Source of the DNA: Colwellia hornerae
GTDB lineage: Bacteria; Pseudomonadota; Gammaproteobacteria; Enterobacterales; Alteromonadaceae
Assembly (NCBI RefSeq): GCF_007954355.1
Contig: NZ_VOLR01000008.1
Span: 1 to 64,000, forward strand
Reading direction: 5' to 3'
DNA: 64,000 nucleotides
The notes under the pieces: model-generated
Seen by the model: only the letters and a program-made list of their open reading frames with translations
Told to the model about the DNA's origin: nothing
Database searches by the model: none
Translations under genes and position numbers: made by a program
Shown: one piece after another, positions 28,141 through 37,057 of the stretch
Layout of the letters: each line of letters starts with the position of its first letter
How positions within the stretch are numbered: the first letter of the stretch is position 1

Positions 28141-30081
28141 TTAAGTCGCTTTTTTCAATTTAATAATTTCAGCTGTTTTTGCAGAACCTTTCTCTTTCTG
28201 TAACCAGACTAAATCACATATTCCATCAGTGGGATTAAACCCTGTTGGCGCCTTAAGTAATATCTCACGAATTAACTCATGGTCGAACTCATGGCAGGCA
28301 TCATCAAGCTTATTTAACAAAGGCTCTAGATCATGCCAATCAAGCATAGCTTCTTGTGCACTCATAATACGCTCATGGGTAGTCCCCGAAACGTTATCAC
28401 CTATCAGAAGTTCTTCATAAAGCTTCTCTCCAGGCCTTAACCCTGTGCATTTAATAACAATATCACCGTTAGGTTTGTTATCAGATTTAACCGAAAAACC
28501 ACTCAAGTGAATGATTTTACAGGCTAAGTCATAAATTTTTACCGGCTCACCCATATCAAGTACAAATACATCACCACCCGTACCCATAGCGCCCGCTTGA
28601 ATAACAAGTTGAGAAGCTTCAGGTATCGTCATAAAGTATCGGGTAATATCTGGGTGCGTTAAGGTTACCGGACCACCGCTCTTAATTTGTTTTCTAAACA
28701 AAGGAACAACAGAACCCGACGAGCCTAAAACATTACCAAAGCGAACCATACAAAAACGCGTTGTATTTTGTGTTTTAGACAACGCTTGCAGTACTAATTC
28801 AGCCACACGCTTAGTGGTACCCATGATATTGGTGGGTCTAACGGCTTTATCGGTAGAGATTAATACAAAAGTCTCAACTTTGGCATTTATAGCAGCACGT
28901 GCCGCATGATAAGTACCAAAAATATTATTTCTAACACCTTCCACAACATTGTGTTCAACTAAGGGCACATGCTTGTATGCTGCAGCATGGTAAACCGTTT
29001 GAACAGCAAAGCTTTTCATCACAGTTTCAATGCGGTTAACTCTTTGCACTGAGCCCATAATCGGTAATATTTCTACCGTTAAGTCGTGCGCTAATTTATA
29101 TTCGTTAAGCTCTTTGTCAATGGTATATAAGCCGAACTCTGATGACTCAAACAACACAAGTTTGGCGGGCTTTAACCGAATAATTTGACGACATAATTCA
29201 GAGCCGATAGAGCCACCAGCGCCAGTAACCATAACAACTTTACCGGCGACATTTGCATTCATTAACTCTGGTTTAGGCTCTACTGGGTCACGACCTAATA
29301 AATCTTCAACACCAACATCTTTAAACTCTTCAAGCTTAGCCTTACCTTCAACAACATCAGCCATGCCAGGAATAGTTAACACCTGAACACCTAAAAAATC
29401 AATTTTGGTCAGCACTTCTTTACGTCGTTCCCTTGAAGCACTTGGCATTGCCAGTAATATTTTCTTTATATTCTTATTGGTGACTATATTTTCTATTTCT
29501 TCAGGGGAATAAACACGAATACCGTGAATAACTTGGCCTTGTAATGCTTTATTGTCATCAACAAAAGCTACCGCATGATACTCAGGTCCTTGTGACAAAG
29601 CTGTTGATAACTGCCGCCCTGCAGAGCCAGCGCCATAAATTAACACTGACATTTTTTTATGCCAACGCGGATGACTAATTATTGCTCTGACTCCAATTCT
29701 TGAGCCACCAATAAATATCAAGCATAAACTCATAAAAATAAAAGGTACGGTACGAGGAATGCCAGCATGAAAGATAAACGAAAAGCCCATAACAACAATA
29801 GCAGCAAAAACACTACCAAGTGCAACAGCCCAAATTGCTTGCATATTCATATAGCGTAATACAGCCCTATAAAGACCAAGCCTTATAAAAAACAATATAC
29901 TGAGCGGTAAAGAACAGGCGAAGACGAGCCAATAACTTTGGTCGGATAGAGGTGAAAAACTTTCAAGGCGCATAAGTAATGCAAGCCAAAAAGCACAGAA
30001 TAAAAACACTGAATCTACCAGCAACGAAATAGCACGTTTATACGGGCGAGGTAAACTCAAAACAGACTGAATAAAAGACAC
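28141..30081 (-). CDS. Membrane-bound UDP-GlcNAc 4,6-dehydratase (WbpM/PglF/CapD type)
   Basis: 646 residues, standard for the family. About four N-terminal membrane helices (15-115) are followed by a Rossmann CoA-binding-like domain (VLIYGAGSAGRQL, about 147) and the catalytic extended SDR domain (MVTGAGGSIGSELCRQI, about 283). The active-site stretch STDKAVRPTNIMGTTKR has Met instead of the Tyr seen in PseB, as is normal for WbpM/PglF. The product is UDP-2-acetamido-4-keto-2,4,6-trideoxy-glucose. It may work with the aminotransferase at 31126 and the small phosphoglycosyltransferase at 32321, from which it is now separated by an insertion-sequence scar. Confidence 0.92.
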   Translation of the reverse strand: MSFIQSVLSLPRPYKRAISLLVDSVFLFCAFWLALLMRLESFSPLSDQSYWLVFACSLPLSILFFIRLGLYRAVLRYMNMQAIWAVALGSVFAAIVVMGFSFIFHAGIPRTVPFIFMSLCLIFIGGSRIGVRAIISHPRWHKKMSVLIYGAGSAGRQLSTALSQGPEYHAVAFVDDNKALQGQVIHGIRVYSPEEIENIVTNKNIKKILLAMPSASRERRKEVLTKIDFLGVQVLTIPGMADVVEGKAKLEEFKDVGVEDLLGRDPVEPKPELMNANVAGKVVMVTGAGGSIGSELCRQIIRLKPAKLVLFESSEFGLYTIDKELNEYKLAHDLTVEILPIMGSVQRVNRIETVMKSFAVQTVYHAAAYKHVPLVEHNVVEGVRNNIFGTYHAARAAINAKVETFVLISTDKAVRPTNIMGTTKRVAELVLQALSKTQNTTRFCMVRFGNVLGSSGSVVPLFRKQIKSGGPVTLTHPDITRYFMTIPEASQLVIQAGAMGTGGDVFVLDMGEPVKIYDLACKIIHLSGFSVKSDNKPNGDIVIKCTGLRPGEKLYEELLIGDNVSGTTHERIMSAQEAMLDWHDLEPLLNKLDDACHEFDHELIREILLKAPTGFNPTDGICDLVWLQKEKGSAKTAEIIKLKKAT

Positions 30082-30292
30082 TTATTAATTCCTTTTTACG
30101 TCAAAGTACATTTTCCTTAAACGAACCGTACTTTATAACCTGTAATAACTATTGTAAATTAAAACAATTAAACATATTCCCAGAAGGATACCATAACTAT
30201 CAGTTTTATTTGATAAGTTTAATCTAAGCAATATTAAGTGGTTAAAAAATAATTAAACTGGGTATACAGCCTAATACCGATCAGTTGGCAAT

Positions 30293-30580
30293 TTATTGAC
30301 ATGGTCTAATTGATCCGACTACCCCAGATTGAGCAGATAAACTAACATGTACCTTACCCACGTTAACTATTATGGGAGTTTTCTGCTCAACGAATTCGAC
30401 CTTCTGCGTTATTTTGGCGCGAACAAAGTTATCTGCCAACAAGCTGAATTTCTTTCGAACAGCATAAAAGCTAGAGGTTGTTAATTGCTGTTGTTGGCAA
30501 TAGTCAATAATGGTTAAGCCACTGGTTTGCTGATCTTCAATGATGGTTTGCCATTGCTCTTGGCTACGTGTAATTTTCAT
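30293..30580 (-). CDS. IS66-type accessory protein TnpA, probably C-terminally altered
   Basis: 95 residues. The first half, RSQEQWQTIIEDQQTSGLTI followed by IDYCQQQQLTTSSFYAVRKK, is the helix-turn-helix of IS66 OrfA/TnpA (SGLxxxxxCxxxxLxxSxFYxWRKK pattern). The final residues VGSIRPCQ do not look like the usual end of the family, so the gene may be cut and read into flanking sequence. No TnpB or DDE transposase of IS66 follows on either side, so the element is a fragment. Confidence 0.72.
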   Translation of the reverse strand: MKITRSQEQWQTIIEDQQTSGLTIIDYCQQQQLTTSSFYAVRKKFSLLADNFVRAKITQKVEFVEQKTPIIVNVGKVHVSLSAQSGVVGSIRPCQ

Positions 30581-30671
30581 GGTTATCTCCGAAATTAAGT
30601 TAGGAGATAAGATATCGGTGGTCGAGTATTAGATACAGGTGTACTAATAATTTAGGCGACAACTGTCTTGA

Positions 30672-30925
30672 AAAACATCGCTCACGATAGAATCACTAAA
30701 CAGTGTTATTCGAAAAGCGATTAAGAAACGTAAGCTATATCCGTCTGATGATTCAGCGATAAAAGTAGTTTATCTTGCGATAGATGCGGCATCCAAGAAA
30801 TCGACGATGCCGATAAGAAACCGGAAAACGGCCTTGAATCGATTTATGATTGAATTCGAAGACCGCTTAAATGACTTTATCTAAAACTGGCAGTTACACA
30901 AAATCTGTTACAGGGTCCAACCCTT
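30672..30925 (+). pseudogene. IS256/mutator-family transposase, C-terminal remnant with element end
   Basis: From 30717 the plus frame reads AIKKRKLYPSDDSAIKVVYL then AIDAASKKSTMPIRNRKTAL and NRFMIEFEDRLNDFI, stopping at 30882-30884. The run W/TMPI-RNWKxALNRFMIxFEDR is diagnostic for the C-terminus of IS256-type transposases. In-frame upstream sequence is open only back to a TGA at 30669, so only about 55 true residues remain. The following CAGTTACACAAAATCTGTTA plus CAGGGTCC looks like the element's right terminal inverted repeat. The left end and the DDE core are gone. Confidence 0.8.
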
Positions 30926-31011
30926 TGGTAATAAGTTTGCCTAATCTTTGTCAGGTATTACACTCGCGATTCAAAAGAAAGTCTGATATTTAAATATCTA
31001 CAATAGGCTAC

Positions 31012-31110
31012 TCGCACGATTTAACATTTCAATTTTTTCAGGGATAATATCAACTGCAACACAGCATTTGATAAATCTACGTAACCTTTACCAGCAATAG
31101 CAATTTTCAT
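31012..31110 (-). pseudogene. Remnant of the 5' end of a ugd gene with internal deletion
   Basis: Starting at the ATG at 31110 the minus strand encodes MKIAIAGKGYVDLSNAV, nearly the same as the Ugd start at 7803-8969 ([17 protein letters not shown]). After that, sequence for the next block (the LLAQHNEVV part) is missing and the reading resumes in another frame with the equivalent of AVDIIPEKIEMLN. The conserved Gly of the GxGYVG motif is changed to Asp, and the copy stops after about 33 codons. It sits just after the last gene of the right-hand operon and marks the old position of a second ugd or a recombination joint. Confidence 0.8.
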
Positions 31111-31125
31111 AAAATCTATCTCTGA

Positions 31126-32319
31126 TTATTTTTGTGCTTTATCTAATACTATAGAAATCGCATTTGTCATGCGTTCAATTTCATCAATGGCCAAAGTAGG
31201 ATGCACTAAAAACATTAAACTGGTATTACCTAACTCTCGTGCAACCAATAATCTTTTTTCAGGTCTAAATCCAGTATTATCAAATGCTTTTTCTAAATAC
31301 ACTTCGGAACAAGATCCTTGCATACAAGGCACATCTAAAGCATTTATCTCAGCAATAATACGATCCCTATCCCAACCATACGCTAAAAACTCAGGCTTAA
31401 CAAATACATAGTATTTATAGTTAGCATGTTCCATATGTTCAGGAACAATTGGAACACGGATACAATCAAACAAAGAACAAGTATCAGCTATAATAGCTGC
31501 ATACTTACCACGTAATCTGAACCACTCGGGCATTCTACCTAATTGAATACGCCCTATAGCTGATTGCATCTCTGTCATACGCCAGTTAGTACCAAATGAT
31601 TCATGTAACCACCTAAAGCCTGGAGCATGTTCACGTTCATATACGGCTTCATAAGATTTACCATGATCTTTATAAGACCACATTTTACGCCATAATGACT
31701 CATCGTCTGTTGTTACCATGCCACCTTCACCTCCAGTAGTCATGATTTTATCTTGGCAAAAAGACCAGCAACCAATATGGCCAATAGAACCGACTGAACG
31801 TCCGTGATATTTAGCACCATGAGCTTGTGCGCAATCTTCAATAACATACAGCCCACTAGAATCTGCTAGAGCCATTAGCTCCTCCATTTCACATGGAAGA
31901 CCAGCTAAATGTACAGCAATTATAGCTTTAGTATTTGACGTTAAAACATCATCTACGGTTTCTTTAGTAATATTTTGGGTATTAGCATCAACGTCAGCAA
32001 AAATAGGACGAGCACCGGCAGTAACAATTACACTTGCTGAAGCTAAGAATGTGCGAGAAGTTACAATCACTTCATCAGTCTCTAAACCGCCATTTCTTGC
32101 ACCTATACCTAAGGCAACTAAAGCTAAATCTAAAGCAAGTGTGCCGTTTGATAGGGCTATGGCATATTTACTGTCAGTATATGTAGCAAACTCACGTTCA
32201 AACTCACGACCTTCTTGGCCAGTCCAATAGTTAACTTTATTTGATAATAAAATTGAAGATACTTTGTCGGCTTCTTCTTGCGTAAAAGAAGGCCATGGAG
32301 ATAAAGGGCTACTTAACAT
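31126..32319 (-). CDS. DegT/DnrJ/EryC1/StrS-family sugar aminotransferase
   Basis: 397 residues. PLP-binding elements are present: EDCAQAHGAKYHGRSVG and the Schiff-base Lys191 in CWSFCQDKIMTTGGEGG. The Lys rules out an RfbH-type 3-dehydrase, where it is His. It is adjacent to the small phosphoglycosyltransferase (one-base gap), so it probably makes the 4-amino sugar used for initiation from the keto-sugar of the WbpM-type enzyme at 28141. The PglD-like acetyltransferase that would complete a bacillosamine pathway is not seen. It is the last gene of the long minus-strand run. Confidence 0.87.
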   Translation of the reverse strand: MLSSPLSPWPSFTQEEADKVSSILLSNKVNYWTGQEGREFEREFATYTDSKYAIALSNGTLALDLALVALGIGARNGGLETDEVIVTSRTFLASASVIVTAGARPIFADVDANTQNITKETVDDVLTSNTKAIIAVHLAGLPCEMEELMALADSSGLYVIEDCAQAHGAKYHGRSVGSIGHIGCWSFCQDKIMTTGGEGGMVTTDDESLWRKMWSYKDHGKSYEAVYEREHAPGFRWLHESFGTNWRMTEMQSAIGRIQLGRMPEWFRLRGKYAAIIADTCSLFDCIRVPIVPEHMEHANYKYYVFVKPEFLAYGWDRDRIIAEINALDVPCMQGSCSEVYLEKAFDNTGFRPEKRLLVARELGNTSLMFLVHPTLAIDEIERMTNAISIVLDKAQK

Positions 32320-32320
32320 G

Positions 32321-32899
32321 TTACCTTCTTAATGTCTTAATTATATATTTAATATCACCAAATAAAGTGTTGGTGTCAAAATATTGTCTATTTATTTTTA
32401 CTTTATCAGGCCAAATTATACGATCGTTATATTCTTTAGGGTTATTTTGTCGAATCAATATATCCTCTTCATTTTTATACTTTATAGATGCAGGTCCTGT
32501 TATACCAGGCCTTATTGAAAGAATTAAACGATCATTACCAGTCAATAAATCAGCATAACCCGGAACGTCGGGCCTAGGTCCAACAAAGCTCATATCACCA
32601 AAAAGTACATTAAACAATTGAGGTAACTCATCTATCTTATACTTTCTTAAAAATAGCCCCCCCTTAGTAATGCGGTTAGAATTTAATGCCGTAATTGGTG
32701 ATTCAATAGCTTTACCGCGAATCATCGTTTGCAGTTTATAAACTTTGAATAAGCGCCCAAACTGGCCGACTCTAATTTGAATAAAAACTCCATATGAATG
32801 TGTACTAATTATTGAAACTAGCAAGCCAAATATTAAAATAGGCCAACACAATAACAACCCTATAATTGATATAACTATATCAAAAAATCTTTTCTTCAT
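32321..32899 (-). CDS. Small monotopic phosphoglycosyltransferase (PglC-like initiating transferase)
   Basis: 192 residues, the size of PglC-type enzymes without the extra WbaP membrane domain. One N-terminal re-entrant helix (about 8-30) is followed by the conserved KVYKLQTMI segment, the catalytic Asp-Glu in RKYKIDELPQLFNVLFGDMS and FVGPRPDVPGYADLL. It attaches a sugar phosphate to undecaprenyl phosphate and so starts a second lipid-linked glycan, distinct from the WecA-initiated one. The neighbouring aminotransferase suggests an amino-deoxy sugar donor. Confidence 0.9.
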   Translation of the reverse strand: MKKRFFDIVISIIGLLLCWPILIFGLLVSIISTHSYGVFIQIRVGQFGRLFKVYKLQTMIRGKAIESPITALNSNRITKGGLFLRKYKIDELPQLFNVLFGDMSFVGPRPDVPGYADLLTGNDRLILSIRPGITGPASIKYKNEEDILIRQNNPKEYNDRIIWPDKVKINRQYFDTNTLFGDIKYIIKTLRR

Positions 32900-32900
32900 T

Positions 32901-33653
32901 TTAAAGCCTTTTCTTTATCGCGTTAAATGCATACCATATAAAATAGTAGGTTGATGAAATTATATTTAGCTTTAAATAATCCCTATAAACAGACCATACA
33001 TCTTTAGCCGCTTTACTTTTTTGAGCCGTATTAGAAGATGAAACGATACGATAATATCCTAAAACATCATTAATTCCATATGCATTAATTGAATTCACTC
33101 GCATAATATCAAGCCAAAGAGCCATATCATGACTAGATCTCAAATTAGGCATTTTAAAAGTGCTTACTTTATCTTTATCAATCATTACAGTTAAACAACC
33201 GATTATTGTATTTTTTAAATAATCGCTGCGGGTTATAACTGCTGGGACACTTATAATATTACCTGCTAACTCACCATTTTCACTTATCGGTTGATAGCTA
33301 GAATAAGAAAAAGCTATGTTATTATTCATCATAAAATCAATTTGTAATTCTAATTTATTTTCAACCCATAAGTCATCAGAATCTAAAAATGCTATAAATC
33401 GCCCCTTAGCTATATTAAGAGCAACATTACGAGCCTCCGCAGCCCCTACATTATCATTTAGACGTATAAGCTTAAAACGATTATCTGGAAGTAAGCTTTC
33501 AATAAAATCAGCGCTTCCATCTGGTGAGGAGTCATCTACGATAAGCATTTCAAAGTCAACAAGCGATTGATTTAAAACGGATTGAATGGTTGATGATATA
33601 AACCGTTTAGATTTATAGCTAGGAGTTATGATTGTTACCAATGGTTTGTCCAT
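32901..33653 (-). CDS. Family 2 glycosyltransferase
   Basis: 250 residues. PLVTIITPSYKSKRFISSTI opens the GT-A domain; IVDDSSPDGS and AFLDSDDLWVENKLELQ carry the nucleotide- and metal-binding Asp residues. SSHDMALWLDIMRVNS is the acceptor-side motif. Because it lies directly before the phosphoglycosyltransferase gene (one-base gap), it is a candidate for an early sugar addition, but specificity is unknown. Confidence 0.9.
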   Translation of the reverse strand: MDKPLVTIITPSYKSKRFISSTIQSVLNQSLVDFEMLIVDDSSPDGSADFIESLLPDNRFKLIRLNDNVGAAEARNVALNIAKGRFIAFLDSDDLWVENKLELQIDFMMNNNIAFSYSSYQPISENGELAGNIISVPAVITRSDYLKNTIIGCLTVMIDKDKVSTFKMPNLRSSHDMALWLDIMRVNSINAYGINDVLGYYRIVSSSNTAQKSKAAKDVWSVYRDYLKLNIISSTYYFIWYAFNAIKKRL

Positions 33654-33767
33654 TAAAATATGTACCTTACTTAACTTTTGGTAAATAATATGTTTATATT
33701 AAAAATTAAACATTTATTACCGATATCATCAAAAAATAAAAACCAACGATTTTTATAGAGGAAAAAC

Positions 33768-34823
33768 CTAAAGTTCACTTTTAACATTACTTATTAGATA
33801 CTTATAAACATTAAACATAGTTTCCCTATTTTTTCTTATGTCACCGATATTAGCAATATGTTCAGCATTACTATAGAAATCACCCGCAAATGATTTCGAC
33901 TTAATTATATCTAAGCAATTTGATAGTGCAGTTTTTTGAATAGGTGTAGAAATAAAAAAATAAGGCTCATTTAAAATTAACTCTTTATTGGCCGGTATAT
34001 CACTAATAATTGGAAATAATTTTAAAAATAAACACTCCATAACGGATAATGGCATTCCATCAATAAGAGGTACCGAAATAAATGCTACCGATTCAGATAA
34101 CTTAGAATAAAAAAGTTCTCCGGAAAGAAAGCCAATTAACTCAATATCTGACTTTGAATTAATGATAAGATTTTTAATTTTATTCTCTTTAATTTTATCA
34201 TTAGTTTTCCCAAATATTCTTAACTTAATTCCTGAAGGGGATATATCATCCCACAAAGTAATTAGCTCTTCAATTTGATATAAATCATCCCAATTCCTAA
34301 TTGAAGATATAATTATATTATTATTTTTCTTTTCTTGATACTTAGATAGAAAATCCAAATCGATCCCATATTGAAGGGTTAATATATTTTCCTTTTTAAT
34401 ACCCAAGCATATTAGCTTTCGAGTTATATTCTCAGATGGTGAGTTTATTATGGTAAACCTTCTCAACATAAATATATAAAGATGTTTAAAATATCTTCTT
34501 TCTATACTTCGATTGAAATCGGTCCCCCAAATTGAAACTATTTTTTTTATCGGCATAAAAAATGATAAAAAACCGTAAGAAGCTGAATAATGAACGTGTA
34601 AAATATCAGGTTTAAACCTTAATGTGTGATAGATAAGAAAAAGAGGAAATATAAAAAAACTTAAAAAGCTATTTATCAAAAAACCTCCTCTAACGTCATA
34701 GCCGCTTTTTGTTAAGAATTTATGACAAGTTAAAATTCTAACATCGAATTCATTACAATTACCAAGCCATTTTTGAATATGGCCACTAGACCAAGGGCCT
34801 ATAACTAAAACTCTATTTTTCAT
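33768..34823 (-). CDS. GT-B glycosyltransferase (GT4-like)
   Basis: 351 residues. The start RVLVIGPWSSGHIQKWLGNC and the central HVHYSASYGFLSFF and VSIWGTDFNRSIE motifs are typical of GT4 proteins. The late GMPLSVMECLFLKLFPIISD carries the E-x-E type donor motif. It has very low GC, like the surrounding 33-48 kb. It overlaps the polymerase gene by four bases. Confidence 0.87.
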   Translation of the reverse strand: MKNRVLVIGPWSSGHIQKWLGNCNEFDVRILTCHKFLTKSGYDVRGGFLINSFLSFFIFPLFLIYHTLRFKPDILHVHYSASYGFLSFFMPIKKIVSIWGTDFNRSIERRYFKHLYIFMLRRFTIINSPSENITRKLICLGIKKENILTLQYGIDLDFLSKYQEKKNNNIIISSIRNWDDLYQIEELITLWDDISPSGIKLRIFGKTNDKIKENKIKNLIINSKSDIELIGFLSGELFYSKLSESVAFISVPLIDGMPLSVMECLFLKLFPIISDIPANKELILNEPYFFISTPIQKTALSNCLDIIKSKSFAGDFYSNAEHIANIGDIRKNRETMFNVYKYLISNVKSEL

Positions 34824-36085
34824 ATTTTCTCCGGGGCAGAATAAATATCTAAATCTGAAATAACTCTATAAAATAGCGAAAATGCAATAACACCTTGAAT
34901 TGTGGCCCAACCATAAGCTGTTAATGAAAAAGTAACTAAAAGCACAGAAATCATCAAAGTTAAACCAAATTTGAATTTAATTGAGTTTGATGCCTTAAAT
35001 ACAGAAATAGACTTAAAATAAAGACTCAAGATAAAAATCAAATATAATAACATAGCAATAACTCCACCACTTAAACCGACCTGCAAAAATAAGCTCGTCA
35101 TAGATGTTTGACCACTCCCTCCAAAAGGCATATTTTTTATGGTAGATATAGCGTCCCAAAAAGAAGTAAGTCTAGTTAGAGTAGAATTCCTTTTTTCCGA
35201 CATAAGAGTAAAATTATATTCAGCACCCGTCCCAGTAATTAACTGAACCACATTATCCATCTCGGAAATTAGAGTTGTAAAGAATATAGTGGCTATAATA
35301 GTGATTATGAATATAACTATTTTATCTTTAAGTTTAAATAAAATAGTTATCACAAAAGATAATAAAAAGATAAGTATGCCTAATAATGAAAATATAAAAA
35401 ACAATATAAACACTGATAACGCCAATACTTTGTAGTTACTCTCTTTTAGTACAGAGTACTTTAATAGGATTAATATAAGTGCAGGATAAAATAAAGAGAG
35501 CGCTGCAGAAGGTTCACTACTAAATGATTTTACCTTTTGTAAAGTAAATCCAAAAAGATTTAAGCCACCCTGCGAAGGTAAGCCTAAGTAATCCAAAATG
35601 GATAAAGTTGCAACGTAGTTATTACTTGTTTCAGATGATACTAAGTAAACACTATTCTGATTATATAAAGTAGGGATAAAACTATATATCAAAGAAACAA
35701 AAATGGCCCCTAATGCAAATAATAAACTTATCTTGATAATATAATTAATTATTTTATCAAGATGATATTCATTCACATATAAGATAAATACACTAATAGT
35801 AAACATAATTATAATTTCTATAGAATATAAATATGTAAAACTAGGGGACAAAATTAAAGAAAAACCATATACGCTAAAGAAAAGTAAACAAAAAATAAAC
35901 TTATTAGGTTTTTTAAATAATTCGTCATTGAATAAAATAAAAGTAAAACCTAATATAGTAGAGACACTTATTATTGTTTTTACTACTAATGATAATCCAA
36001 AAAAATTAAAAAAATAGAATTGTCCAAATGAAAAGTATGCTAATACAATCATAAAAGAAAAAACTTTATCAATACTAATATTCAA
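34820..36085 (-). CDS. wzy: O-antigen/capsule polymerase (Wzy candidate of the right locus)
   Basis: 421 residues, highly hydrophobic with about ten to twelve membrane segments. A large loop contains SLLDYLGLPSQGG-like text (SILDYLGLPSQGGLNLFGFT), with VKSFSSEPSAALSLFYPALI and the later LTRLTSFWDAISTIKNMPFG GSGQTS region, which fits the periplasmic loops of Wzy/O-antigen ligase superfamily proteins. It is the only such protein in the right operon, hence the probable polymerase; a ligase role is less likely from context. Its start is 156 bases from the next gene upstream, a gap in which I see nothing. Confidence 0.78.
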   Translation of the reverse strand: MNISIDKVFSFMIVLAYFSFGQFYFFNFFGLSLVVKTIISVSTILGFTFILFNDELFKKPNKFIFCLLFFSVYGFSLILSPSFTYLYSIEIIIMFTISVFILYVNEYHLDKIINYIIKISLLFALGAIFVSLIYSFIPTLYNQNSVYLVSSETSNNYVATLSILDYLGLPSQGGLNLFGFTLQKVKSFSSEPSAALSLFYPALILILLKYSVLKESNYKVLALSVFILFFIFSLLGILIFLLSFVITILFKLKDKIVIFIITIIATIFFTTLISEMDNVVQLITGTGAEYNFTLMSEKRNSTLTRLTSFWDAISTIKNMPFGGSGQTSMTSLFLQVGLSGGVIAMLLYLIFILSLYFKSISVFKASNSIKFKFGLTLMISVLLVTFSLTAYGWATIQGVIAFSLFYRVISDLDIYSAPEKI

Positions 36086-36241
36086 GTTAATTAACCAGGC
36101 TAGGGTGAGAGTTCAAGATTCAATTGTTATCTACGTGACATTAATTAATATAAAAGGTTATCTCTTAGTATCAAATCCGTACACGGTAATTATAGTTATA
36201 AAACACAAAACGATTTTACATATTAAGCTATAGAGGTTTGT

Positions 36242-37057
36242 TCAATCTTTATTAACTTTAAAAATTGAAAGTATCCTACCTATACTATATAAAATGAAAT
36301 TGAAAAATAATGCACCAATCAGATCTGTACGATTATTGGCAATTATGTAATCACAACGCGCCAATATTTTTTTAATAAACATCATTTTTTTTCCATCAGA
36401 TGAGCTTAGGCTATTATTCATAAGTCTATATTTAACCAATGCTTCCTCTATTTTATATGCATGACAATCATTTTCTGATAAAACATTTAACCATAAAGCC
36501 AAATCTTCAACACATTTGAAGCTGTCAGTCTCATTAAAACGTAAGTTTTTTAACAGCTCTTTCTTTAACAACACTGTTGAAGTAGATACCTGATTAATAA
36601 AAAATAAATTTCTAAACTCCAGCTCCCCATATTTTATAAAAAGCTGGGTATATATTTTTTTTGTAATTTCATTACTATCACTATCTATATGCGATACATT
36701 AGTGCAAATAAAATTATATTTCTGCAACAAATCGACCTGTATTTTCAATTTTTCAGGTTCCCAAACATCATCGGCATCAAGAAAAGCGACATACTCCCCA
36801 GAAGCTCTATCAATACCTAAGTTTCTAGGTTTTGCTGGTCCTCCAGAGTTTTCTGGACATTCAATGATAATTAAAGAATTGAAGTAATGACTATATTTTT
36901 TAACAATTTTCAAGCTATTATCTATTGAACAATTGTCAATAATAATAACTTCAAACATATTATAGGTTTGAATCTTTAAAGAGTTCAATGTTTCCTGTAT
37001 GTATTCTTCTGCGTTATACATTGGGATAACAATACTAATTAATGGCATTTTATTCAT
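36242..37057 (-). CDS. Family 2 glycosyltransferase
   Basis: 271 residues. PLISIVIPMYNAEEYIQETL, IIDNCSIDNSL and AFLDADDVWEPEKLKIQV give the complete GT2 signature; CVEDLALWLNVLSENDC is the acceptor motif. It overlaps the upstream epimerase/reductase gene by eight bases, so it may use the sugar made by that CDP-sugar module. Specificity is not readable. Confidence 0.9.
   Translation of the reverse strand: MNKMPLISIVIPMYNAEEYIQETLNSLKIQTYNMFEVIIIDNCSIDNSLKIVKKYSHYFNSLIIIECPENSGGPAKPRNLGIDRASGEYVAFLDADDVWEPEKLKIQVDLLQKYNFICTNVSHIDSDSNEITKKIYTQLFIKYGELEFRNLFFINQVSTSTVLLKKELLKNLRFNETDSFKCVEDLALWLNVLSENDCHAYKIEEALVKYRLMNNSLSSSDGKKMMFIKKILARCDYIIANNRTDLIGALFFNFILYSIGRILSIFKVNKD

Noticed and set aside
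30889-30925. Intact IS256 element
   Set aside because: Only the C-terminal codons and one end remain; a TGA interrupts the frame at 30669.
31126-32319. RfbH-type 3-dehydrase for a dideoxyhexose
   Set aside because: The PLP lysine (Lys191) is present and the iron-sulfur cysteine pattern is not seen, so it is an aminotransferase.
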